Assembly (NCBI GenBank): GCA_905182995.1
Contig: CAJJDP010000166.1
Location: 101,801-165,800, forward strand
Origin: Paramecium octaurelia
Taxonomy: Eukaryota > Ciliophora > Oligohymenophorea > Peniculida > Parameciidae
Reading direction: 5' to 3'
Length of the DNA stretch: 64,000 bases
Below, piece by piece: positions 45,742 through 55,527 of the stretch; positions within the stretch are counted from its first letter, which is position 1, and the number at the start of each line of letters is the position of its first letter. The notes beneath the pieces were generated by a model that was not told the origin of the DNA, made no database searches, and was given only the letters and a program-made list of their open reading frames with translations. The position numbers and the translations under genes are program-made.

Positions 45742-48426
45742 ATGACTGTTGTTAACTCACATTAACTATTGGTGCGAAGACCCTCTAATCAAGTTCAAGA
45801 TAACTTACGTTCACCACCTACAACCAGCGTAACTCCGCAATTAGTGTCAGAATAACCTCCCCAAAATGAGTTGAAAGATGATTTGCTTTTAATAAATGAA
45901 GAACCAAGCATAAAAGAGTAGTCTATGTAAATAAGTCAAGATCCCAAAAAGATTCACAAAGCACTTCAGACCAAAGTAAACAACCCAGAAATAGTTATTG
46001 ATGAAAAAGTCTAGAACTCTTATAGTAATGTTCAATGGAGCAGATTAGTTACGTCGAAGACAAGTGTCACTCATCCTTCATTCCAATTGAATTTCCTTCA
46101 AGATAAGGCTGCTGAATTCTCTTTTAATGTATCTTCATATCAATGGCTCAAGCCCAAAAAATAAAATACATACTATTATCTAAGTAGGGCTATATATAGT
46201 GCTTACTTAAGTTTTTTCATCACAATTATGCTGACTGATTTGGAGAAGGGATTCTATCTGCAACCAATATATCAAGTAATTCTGTTGGCCTTTTGGCTGA
46301 TAGACATCTTTAATTAGATTATGTTCATTCAATTTAAAGATGGAGAGGAAATTAAAGTGATCCAAGAACTGATTGCCAGATACTTTAAATATCAATCTAT
46401 ATTTGATCTCTTGGCCATAGCTCCCATCATTTTTTGTTTACTCTCAGAAAACATTCCCGTGATTCAATTGTTGCATCTAATCAACATCTGGAAAATCAAG
46501 AGAGTCTTGAGTGAATTGTAGATGCTTTTCGGAAACCTAGCATTGTACATTTATTATATTTTGGAATTTCATTTCGTTTAATTTATAGCCTTGTCAATAA
46601 TTCAATTATAGTAAGACTACCACATAAACTATTTTGACGAGTTCATGGTTTTGTTTTATAAATCGGAGAGTGCCAATGTTCTTACTTACATTGTAAGGCT
46701 TCTCATTCTAATATATTATTGTTATTGCATATTAAGATTCAGCACAAAAGACAAGTGGAAATTGAGTCAATTTTCAATTCAAAACACTACCAAACAACAG
46801 ATTAATGCATATTTAAATAAATTGAACAGCTAAGTGACAACCGATCTCAACTTCCTCGACTACCTCCCTCAATCCTATGTTGAAGATTTCAGATACTAAA
46901 GGTACAAGACCATCCTCTCTAAAATTCCCATTTTTAAGTCCTCATTTTCAGAAAACACACTTAAAGAAATTTGCAACCTTGTTCAAGAATACACTTACAA
47001 TCCTAATTAAACTATCCTTCTTTAAAGGACTTCAAATTAGCAATTGTATTTGATAATATCTGGAGAAGTCAGAATATCCCAGAGAACAGAAGGAACGCAA
47101 CCTAGTTGCGAATTCAAATTAAAGATTTTGAGTGATGGGTAGATATTCAACAATAAGGCCTTCTTCAAGAACTCCCACTCAAATATCTGTGCAACTTCAA
47201 TAGGTTACTCCTAGATTGCTTAATTGGATCTTGAGCGATTTTAGGAATGCATTAAACACCACTATTAAGAGAAGCAGAAGTATAAGATGATGTTGGATTA
47301 GATAGTCATGCAAGAGGTTTATAGTTTATGTTTGATGCGTTGTTATGCATGTGGGAAATTTCATGACATTGATGAATGCGATCATGTACATTATGTTCCC
47401 AAGAAATCATTTTTGGTTTCGTATATACAATCTAATGATATATAGTATAGGCATTAAATCAAGAGAATCAGAAAGAAACAACAGAGAAATAAGTCCTATA
47501 TGTTGAAGATAGAAGAAAATGCTTTGCTTTATTAACAAATAAATATTGAATCTGACATATCTGATGAACATCACCGTTAAGATGAGATAATCAGTATTCA
47601 ACAATAGCTTTATTTACGTGAAGTGACCAATCCATACACTGAACGCTAAAGTTCATTGTAACAATCTTAGTAAACTCCTCATATGGCATCTTAATAATCT
47701 TTACGAGAATCTTTGTAATCTCAATAATAGTTAGGCCATCCACTAATGGATATTCCAAACATAAGTCCAGTGCAATGTGTTCAACAACCTCCCAGTGCAA
47801 TTTCTCACAGTTCTTATGCTCAATTACTTAAAGAGGCATCAGTGAATCGGAAGAACTTTAATGGATCTTCTGATAAGAACTCCAGTGGCAATGTATTTTC
47901 ATTACCCTATAGCAGTAATGGAAGCAAAACAAACCCAAATAATGCCATGTAGAACAAGGAGAAGGACGAATTGATAAGCATCTAATTGAAGAAGGCCAAA
48001 TTGCAAGACAGTGTATACTATCATCAAAAGCGGATACAAAATCAAATAGAAAATGAGGGTCAACACACTCCATCTAAATATCAGAAATATCACACAACCG
48101 CACCATAATAGTAGTAGACTAAGACTTACAGATCTGATCGAAAATCTAATTCCTGCATATCTGAATCTGAAAAAGGAGAATATCAAGTACAACAATAACA
48201 ACAACAGGATAAACCAACCTCTAAATATGGTATCACATCTTCGAAATTTACTGGGGAAACAGCAAAATAATTTATGAGAAATCCTTTGGAAATGCCCAAC
48301 ATTGAATTCTACTAATCCTTTGAAAAAAGTAATTAGTTTAGTGATTACTTCCCTTAATACAATGTGGATTAAGCAATAGAAAGTTATAAGCAATATTAAT
48401 AATCGAGATCAAGTGCTCATAATTGA
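45742..48426 (+). CDS. Cyclic-nucleotide-binding-domain membrane protein, channel-like, 894 aa
   Basis: One intronless TGA-only frame. ~160 disordered N-terminal residues precede about five hydrophobic segments, including YSAYLSFFITIMLTDL, IYQVILLAFWLIDIFNQ, FDLLAIAPIIFCLL and TYIVRLLILIYYCYCI. A cyclic-nucleotide-binding fold follows (residues ~400-510: TLKEICNLVQEYTYNPNQTI, LYLIISGEVRIS, ILSDGQIFNNKAFF). The rest is Gln/Ser-rich. The arrangement matches voltage-gated-like CNBD potassium channels of Paramecium, but no GYGD-type filter is visible between the last two segments. The tail after 560 is disordered. It acts in a membrane; ion conduction is not supported by sequence. Confidence 0.82.
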
Positions 48427-48444
48427 TTATATATATATTTAAGA

Positions 48445-49887
48445 ATGATTATTCAACTTCCTTAAAAATATACTCTAAACCTTATTGGAGATATCCTCTC
48501 CAATCAAGTCACAATTGAATTCGATGAACAATAAGTGCAGCAATCAAGAGAATCCTTCCTAACATTTATCCAGAACACTCAACAACACATATATGGTTTC
48601 AATACTCTCCTGGGGTAGAAAATGCCTTAACCAATTAAGGATCTCTAAAATTATGAGACCAAACAATTAAAGCAGTTATTAGAATCCATTCCTGCAGATT
48701 AACTGCAATAAGATCTATGTAAAATCACATTGTTTGTGCTTATTAATAATTTGATTCTGAATAGTGGAGTCAGTCTTGATGCCCTAAGATAACTCAAAGA
48801 ACTCTTTAATACTAAAACTGAATTACACTTGCCATCATCTAATTTTAACACGTAATATTATGATGCCAGTGTCAATTGGTCTATTTTGCAAGCCCTCAAA
48901 AACATAAACTAATACGACACAATCATCATCACTATGACTAAATCTCTTTCATTTGCTACTCTCTTGTACAATACACACAGAAGTTTGAAGTGTGTTAAAA
49001 TGGCCTTCATCACAACTTCTATATCTTTTGAAGCCACTAATGGAGTTATCTGTGCATTCACATAATTGGTGAATGAAGTCAAATAACATCAAGGACAGAT
49101 GGAAGTTGCCTAAGAATTGTATAATCTATTGACTGTGGATGATGAAGAATCAGATTTAAATTTAAGTTTGAAGAGAGTCACTCATAACATTCTTCAAGAC
49201 GCTTATTCAACAAGATGCATTCCATAAGTCATTGGAGCTGCATTAGATTAAATTAAATTCATTATCAATAGAATTGAATCCCAGGAAATAGGATAAAGAG
49301 CATATGAATTTGAATTTGATAACAATTCTAAAACAATCAAAGATATCCTCTACAATGAATAAAACAATAATGAAACTGAATTACTATTAATTGATTATTT
49401 GGCCATTGCTGTCTCTGAAATTGGAGCTATCACTGAGGTATTTATTCTACATCTATTATTTTAGAGAAGAATTCAAAGATTGATGAATCCAAAATTAACT
49501 AAATTATAGGAGTATTATGAAGAGTATCTAAGAGATGAACAATCCTCATTTGGCTTTCAAAATCTGGCCAATTAAGCTAGCAACTTAATATAGAAAAATA
49601 AGAAGTACTGTCATCCTGTATCTGGTGATTCTATGCCTCAAACAACTCATTTAGAGGATATTAATAATAACTTTGAAGATTCAATCCTGAAAATGCGACA
49701 TATCACTAATAACACAATACAAATATTGGCCATTGATATGTTTTTGAGTGCAAAAATTATTAAGAAATTGGAATAGAAGGAGGGCAAATTGATCCATGCC
49801 AAATTAGATACCATCGTTTAGAAAGTGTTGCCTATAGAGAATGTCATTGAAGTTGCATAATGGTTGGAAGAATTTATATAATTGTGA
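48445..49887 (+). CDS. Histidine/phenylalanine ammonia-lyase family homologue, 471 aa, catalytic triad not found
   Basis: Family membership rests on several blocks of aromatic amino-acid lyases: IYGFNTLLG (family YGxNTGFG), QLVNEVKQHQGQMEVA (family RPHPGQ block), ILQDAYSTRCIPQVIGAALD (family QDxYSLRCxPQVxGA), AITERRIQRLMNP (family ISERR..LNP) and YCHPVSGDSMPQTTHLED (family HPxSxDSxPTSxxxED). The Ala-Ser-Gly that forms the MIO cofactor, expected near residue 140-150, is not seen; the region around PSSNFNTQYYDASVNW is short and unlike the family. A 27-nt in-frame intron, 49438-49464, interrupts the ERR motif. It may be a pseudoenzyme or have a changed function. Confidence 0.82.
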
Positions 49888-49909
49888 TAATTATTAATCA
49901 TAAAAAAAA

Positions 49910-51538
49910 ATGAGTGATTATGCATCGTCTTTGGGTTTCATTTAATTTTGGGGACACTCCAAACAATTAAATCTTGTTACTTCTCAAATGAGCGGGACCA
50001 TCAATATATTATTGAGCGGAGTAAGTGATTTACGTCACCTTCTTGAAACTTGCTTATGCAATCATAATAGAGATGATTTACAAGTAAAGAGTTGAATTAA
50101 GTATCTAGCTTAATTTTTATATTCATGAGAAAAATAAGGAAACCGTATGCAGATCATTATTGTTATTATTGATCATGCACACAAGGAATTTTACCTACAG
50201 GGAAAGAAGTGATATGTTTCTAGAAGTCTTTGGAAACACTTTCTTAAGAGAATCTACAACCAATTATATTGACAAGGTCATTCCATTTTTAGACGATTTG
50301 ATTGCTAAAGAAACTAAGTTTACATCCGCGCTTAATTAGATGGTGGATCTCAGAGAATTGAAATTCAAGGACAGGGATGAAATGACAGAAGTGATTCGAT
50401 CGTGGTATTCATATCAAGAATTCAAAATCGAAAAGTTGAGAGATCAAAGATTAAGACATCATTATGGCATCAGATTTGATCATCGTCTTAACATGATTGA
50501 TTGGGATTATCAAATGAACTTAAAAGATTTTGCACCCATCGTTCACTTCATTCATTATAGAGAATGGAGACAATCTGGAGTTGCCTTTGAATCACGATAT
50601 GCCAGTTATCCAACACCTAACAGGACATTGGCAAGTTATCTACCAGGAAAACATAAATAAACTAAGGACAGCTTATTGGTTAGAGGTTATTGGGGAGACA
50701 TTGTAGTCTCTCCTTACATTTCATTTGGAATCTATACAAGTGTTCAACCTGAAAATGAATAACTCTTCAAAGTAAGAAATACCCAATAAGTATCTCATGC
50801 TGTAACTGTTTCAGAATTCAATATTTAACATATGATATAAAAATTCGATAATGGTACTGATTATCATATACATGTTGATGAATATTTGGAGAGATAAGAT
50901 AACAAATAGAAATAAAAAGAAGAAAAATAAAAAGAAGAAGGGTTAGAAAAAATAGATGAAAAAGAAGAAGAAAATGAATAATAAGAATAGGAAAAAGAAA
51001 AAGAAAGTGAATAATAATAAGAATAGCAATAATAATAACAAGAATTATAACAAGATAAATAAGAAGATACCAATATATCTGAATTAAATACTACCATTAC
51101 AGATACATCTATTAAATAAGTTATTACAAAAGACAATATGATTGTTGAAATTCAATAAGATCCCTTATTAAGTATTTATATTATTTAAGTTAAAGCATTT
51201 TAAAAATTAAAAGTAAAAATTATACCAATCTTTGAAGAATTTGATAAATTGTATGGGAAAAAGAAATATCAAAATTTCTTTGACGTTGGAGTATTAGGGT
51301 TTATGGAATCAATAACTGTAAAAGACCCAAAGTTGAGAGAATTGTTTAAGAAATAATGTTTAAAATTATATATATCTATATAGCCACGTTGCTTGTTGAA
51401 TCCACTTAATTCATAGTTCCCTTTACAAAAGAGGAAAGACTTAAAGGAAATGAAAATGTGTAGAAAATTAGTGTTAGTGAAGGAGGGTGGATATTGTAAA
51501 ATGGAAATTTGGAATATATTACTTTAATTTAAAAATGA
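49910..51538 (+). CDS. DNAAF3: Dynein axonemal assembly factor 3 (DNAAF3/PF22-like), 525 aa
   Basis: N-terminal methyltransferase-like fold as in DNAAF3 (LGFIQFWGHSKQL, NILLSGVSDLRHLLET), then DAPIVH-like core (KDFAPIVHFIHYREWR), GVAFESR, and the signature VRGYWGDIVVSPYISFGI. After an inserted Glu/Lys/Gln tract (about residues 318-378) the protein resumes with FFDVGVLGFME and, past intron 51358-51383 (26 nt), TLLVESTQFIVPF. First intron 50084-50108 (25 nt). DNAAF3 acts in cytoplasmic preassembly of outer and inner dynein arms. The low-complexity insert is not part of the animal protein. The stop overlaps the next start. Confidence 0.88.
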
Positions 51539-51838
51539 AGAATTAATATATATTGTTTTTAGCATTATCGATTGTTCTTGCTCAAACAGAGAATACGAAA
51601 GCTCAAAGTGAAAATTCAGGAGCACAACAATAATAAGAAGATGAAGGTTGAATTAGATATAAAAATAGGGCCTAGTAAAAGTTTAGTATATGGAGTAATA
51701 GTGATTTTGTTGGGTGGATTAGGCTATTTTATATATAACTTTTATGTTTGTCATAAAAAAAAGATAGATTATGGTTTGGATGGAGATGAAGAACAACATT
51801 ATGAAATTGAGATTCAAAAGAGAAAGGATAATTTATGA
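51535..51838 (+). CDS. Small single-pass membrane protein with signal peptide, 93 aa
   Basis: Start MKNQYILFLALSIVLAQ gives a clear signal peptide. A short Gln/Glu-rich luminal part follows; after a 22-nt intron (51647-51668) there is one membrane helix (LVYGVIVILLGGLGYFIYNF), then a basic stop-transfer CHKKKIDYG and an acidic cytosolic tail with a KDNL end. Type I topology. The family is unknown; the p24-like or adaptor size class is possible, but motifs are absent. The ATG overlaps the DNAAF3 TGA by ATGA. Confidence 0.65.
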
Positions 51839-51851
51839 TTTTATTACATAA

Positions 51852-53664
51852 TCAATCAATGAGAATAGCATCAGAAAATGATTCACCTATTTTTTTAATT
51901 GGTTTTGGTTCTGGTAATGGAGGTGGCGGTTTATATCTATTTTTTGGTTCTGCCACAACTTGATTGGAGATTTTTAAAATGCGTTGTGAGATCTATTCTA
52001 ATTGAATAACTCGATTATTATTGGTACGAGTAGAGTCAGGAAGAGTAGATTCTTGCTATTTCAATAGTTCTCTCAATTCAGGATTCTCTACTTCGCCCTA
52101 AAGAATTAAGCACTGAGCTTACAAACTAATTAAATGAAACTTCATTAATTTTCAGGTTGTACTGCTTGATTATTGTAAGGATGCACATTTAATATGCATC
52201 AATCTACAATCCAAGAATCATCTACTTACAAATTGGACATTTCCATTTCCTGGGAGTAACATTCTTCATCATTGTCACAAGGTTTTCTAATGAGAAACAC
52301 TAAATATGTTCACAAATATTGCCTCTTGCTGGAGTCTAGATTTAATTCAGATCATAGACACAATCCAAACTAACCTTTATGCTTTCCATTGTCACCTCAT
52401 CAAACTAATTTTATAATATTGACAATTGAATAAATTTTTTGCTCTATTCTATTCCTAACAAACAACTCTAGTCCATCTTGACTTTTTTAATAAATTCACT
52501 TAATTTATAGACTTTGACTTGGAATATTCCTAACATATATGGAATTCCTTAATTTATTCGATAGGCTTTCATCTCAGGAGTGCCATTCGATTCTCTTATC
52601 GTTAAGATGTTAACTTGTCCATATTCAATATTAAGCATCAGTTTTTCATCCTTTCTTTTTTTCAAGCAACTATTATTAGCTAAAGGTCTGAATTCTTGAA
52701 TTTTTTTGCCATTCAACTATAAATCTCCTAAATCAGGCCATGAGATATCCTCATACTATCCATCTATTTTTATGGATCTCAATTCTATTAGTTATTCTGA
52801 AGGTAATCCCTTTTTCATCTGAAATTTTTAAGTAAATTAATTTGCCCTCCCTTCCACTGATTAGAATATTACAGGGTCTAAAATTGACTCTTTTAATTCG
52901 TGTAATGGATCTATTCCTATTAATATACATTCTGGACACACAAACACTTTCTTAGGCTTCTCAATTCTTAAACATGAACTGTGGAAATAGTTCTTGCAAA
53001 CCGCGCATCTCAATGCCAATGATTTCAATACTGTCTGATTGCTCTTCTTACAAACACAATATGGACAATTCAATTGTTCCTAAGTTGGATGTTGATATTA
53101 AGCTAGATGAATCAATTCGGATTCTTGTGTTAACAATTTCTATTATTATTCTTCTTGGATTTTTTGATTTGAATCAATTTCTATATCAATTACTATAGGT
53201 GATGACCTTGTACTAGAAGAATCGATCAATTTTTGCTAATCAATCAAGAATTTCAATGTTGATATTTGATGTTGAAAGAAATGATTTATACGCTAATTTA
53301 TATGATCGATTATTTTCTTTAAAATAGGGTGTCGATTAATCTTTGGCACATCATCTAAGTTAAAATAGCTACCTAAAAATAAATCACTAATCGATTTTGG
53401 TGGATTGAATATCTGTTTTTAAATCATTTTTTGTTTCTGGAGATTGAAAATGAATTCTAAAAATACTGACTTAAAATTCAACTCAAAATCCTATAGAATG
53501 GTGAATTCTTCTGACAATTCGATTTAAACTTTGCTACTAATCTATGAAATATTTCATGCACTCACTTAGTTAATCAATATTCCTTCATCAAGATAATTCG
53601 GTATCAGTTAATTTAATTCCTCTCTGATCTCCTTCAGATGCTTCTCAAGTTCTTTTCTTTACAT
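51852..53664 (-). CDS. SIZ/PIAS-type E3 SUMO ligase with PHD finger, 583 aa
   Basis: A PHD finger (CPYCVCKKSNQ.. LRCAVCKNYFHSSCLR.. VFVCPECI) lies about residues 190-250, then a PINIT-like domain (SLKKRKDEKLML, YMLGIFQVKVYKLSEF), then the SP-RING/MIZ zinc finger (RGNICEHIQCFSLENLV.. RKWKCPICK) near residue 430-475. This is the plant SIZ1 order (PHD, PINIT, SP-RING); animal PIAS lacks the PHD. A first 24-nt intron lies at 53542-53565. A second one of 37 nt (52126-52162) is required for the C-terminal frame and is unusually long. Nuclear SUMO transfer is expected. The C-terminal 110 aa are disordered. Confidence 0.85.
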
Positions 53665-53845
53665 TCCAATTTTTATTTTAAATATTCGATTATATATTTA
53701 CTAAATTAATACATTGATATTTCTAACTTTTTATAACAACCTTTTTCTCATAGTGAGTTTTGAAATCAAAATACGACCTTTTTATCAATTCACTTACCAA
53801 TTATATAGAGAAAAATCAAATAATCACAACCCTGAAAGCTTGATA

Positions 53846-54719
53846 ATGATAAGTTATTCAAATTAGAATAACTAACGAAAATCTTGGAAAGAATTACATC
53901 AACCAATAAATAGTATAAAAGTGCTACAAAGTCAGTTAACCCATTAATCCTAAAAATATATTTATGTAGATTAAATTAGATTCTAGATAAATTTCATGTT
54001 ATAATTTCTGAGCCAATCAGTTTATTCTAATACTTAATAGAGACATCAAAGAAAGTCTAAATTTATTATTATCTGAAATGATGGAATATTTTACTATCTA
54101 TTAGTTATTTTTAGATTTATTGTTAAGTTAATTTATTAATCAAAGTTTTCAAATGCTTGGGAATATATAATTTTATTCTAATAAATTTATTAATTCAAAG
54201 CAATATTTAAAATAAATTATTTTGATGTATAATCATTAATAATGCTAGATTAATTTATTATTACAGCTCCTCTAATTTAATAGACCGTTTTGAGAATACT
54301 ATATGATTAATGAGAATATTAAAATTAAAATAAAATCCTTCTAATATTTTTAGTCTATAATCACATTTAGTAGGGAAGTAAAATTTATTAAAAAATTCAT
54401 TCCAGCACCTATTTTTTATTAGGATTGGATGATGTATTGAACCATGTTTAATTTTTTATAATGGAATTCTCCTTAATATGAACGATTGATTGTATAAAAA
54501 CTCAATATTTCTAAATTTTTGTTAGAACTATATTAAGATGTAGTTAGCTAAAGAATATAGATTTAAGTTAAATAATGTTGCCTTATAGTCAATCTTCTCT
54601 TTAATAAATCCGTATTTCAGGATAATATATAGATTATTTTTGGATAGTTTAAAAAAAATGAAATACTTGAATGTTAAAAGAAGAATAGTTTTTTGAGAAG
54701 ATTCTGATTTTAGTTATTA
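53846..54719 (+). pseudogene. Decayed or unresolved coding region
   Basis: From ATG 53846 one frame stays protein-like for hundreds of bases (e.g. SIKVLQSQLTHQSQ, VDQIRFQINFMLQFLSQ, YYLLVIFRFIVKLIY, RILYDQ) but is broken by several in-frame TGAs at about 54074, 54311 and 54473, where no GT..AG pair of normal intron length removes them. Either several introns are non-standard, or this is a degenerating gene. The part from 54249 on lies in the repeated unit, so the pattern recurs in copy 2 (from 55528). Confidence 0.35.
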
Positions 54720-55119
54720 ATGTCTAAATTGCTTGAATTCAAGATTTCAAATGTTGTAAATCTAAAATTGTGGCCTAATCCACGAACAACAATAATTGCA
54801 AACATTTACTTCTTTGGATATTGTGAAATTGAATTACACATTCAAGGCATTAAAGAAGTCTCTGCCATATATTGTAGGTGTTCTTGGAGATTGTTTGTTA
54901 CCAAGCTAATTGTTGATGGCGTAGTTAAAAGTTTTATTTTTGGCGAGAATCGTAGAACATGTGATTTGATAATTGGGTAATGGAGGAAAATTGTTAGAGA
55001 TGAAGACATATAATAGTATAGGTGATTATACTTACAATAGATAATTTTTAGAAATGAGATACTTGATTGAATTGCCAGCTGGTAATAGTTAATAGATATT
55101 GATTTTGAATAGGCGATGA
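54720..55119 (+). CDS. Hypothetical protein, 124 aa (repeat copy 1)
   Basis: Frame from ATG 54720 with one 25-nt intron (55016-55040) and stop 55117-55119; the spliced length is a multiple of three. The beta-rich peptide (LLEFKISNVVNLKLWPNPR; IYFFGYCEIELHIQGIKEV; RLFVTKLIVDGVVKSFIFG) looks like a fragment of a folded domain, perhaps the C-terminal part of the broken upstream region 53846-54719. No family recognised. An identical copy at 55999. Confidence 0.5.
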
Positions 55120-55410
55120 TCCACTTGTGAAAACAAGCGATTACCTTTAACATGATTTAGGATTTACCACCTTTTAGGACGAACTTTAACATAATGTCAT
55201 AAAGAGAGTGCCACACGATAAATATATGCTCTGAGTACAAGGATAAAAAATATAATATAATTTATTGAATTATCAATTTATCACTTAAAAGTTAGTTGGA
55301 TGATGAAAAAGTCAATGAGATTGATAAATTCTGATTTTAAGGCTGATGATTGATTATTTTGTAACTTGCAACTTATGGTCTTTGATACTTTATAAATAAT
55401 CAATTAATAA

Positions 55411-55526
55411 ATGTTTATTTGTTGCAATAGTAATAAGAAAGCCAAAAGAAAGGAAAATTAAAATTAGTAGGCAATTTAGCAACAATCTAACCAGGCCAAA
55501 TATTAGATTCGTGTATCTCTAGACTA
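55411..55526 (+). pseudogene. Truncated 5' end of the USP gene in repeat copy 1
   Basis: Same start as the intact gene at 56690 (begins MFICCNSNKK) but cut after about 38 codons by the N. If the repeat is an assembly artefact this is the same locus shown twice and not a gene. Confidence 0.8.
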
Positions 55527-55527
55527 N
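55527..55527. other. Assembly gap (single N)
   Basis: The only ambiguous base in the window. It sits exactly at the junction of the two repeat copies, marking a scaffold join of unknown size. Confidence 0.97.

Larger units (their letters stand above)
54249..55526 (+). repeat. Direct repeat, copy 1 (1278 bp)
   Basis: Identical, as far as I can compare by eye, to 55528-56805 at an offset of 1279. Copy 1 ends exactly at the single N (55527) and copy 2 starts exactly after it, which is the signature of two contigs whose overlapping ends were not merged. Contains the 124-aa gene and the 5' end of the USP gene (ATG 55411, cut off at the N). Confidence 0.95.

Noticed and set aside
47902-48393. Long hydrophobic ORF on the minus strand
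   Set aside because: It is the antisense of the Gln/Asn/Ser-rich tail of the CNBD gene; antisense of AAT/CAA-rich codons always looks Leu/Phe/Ile-rich. The + strand frame is continuous for 894 codons.
45742-48426. Functional potassium channel
   Set aside because: No selectivity-filter sequence could be found; called channel-like only.
54842-55153. 103-aa minus-strand ORF (and copy at 56121)
   Set aside because: Antisense to the spliced 124-aa gene; no sensible N-terminus, and the + strand model has a canonical 25-nt intron and exact length.
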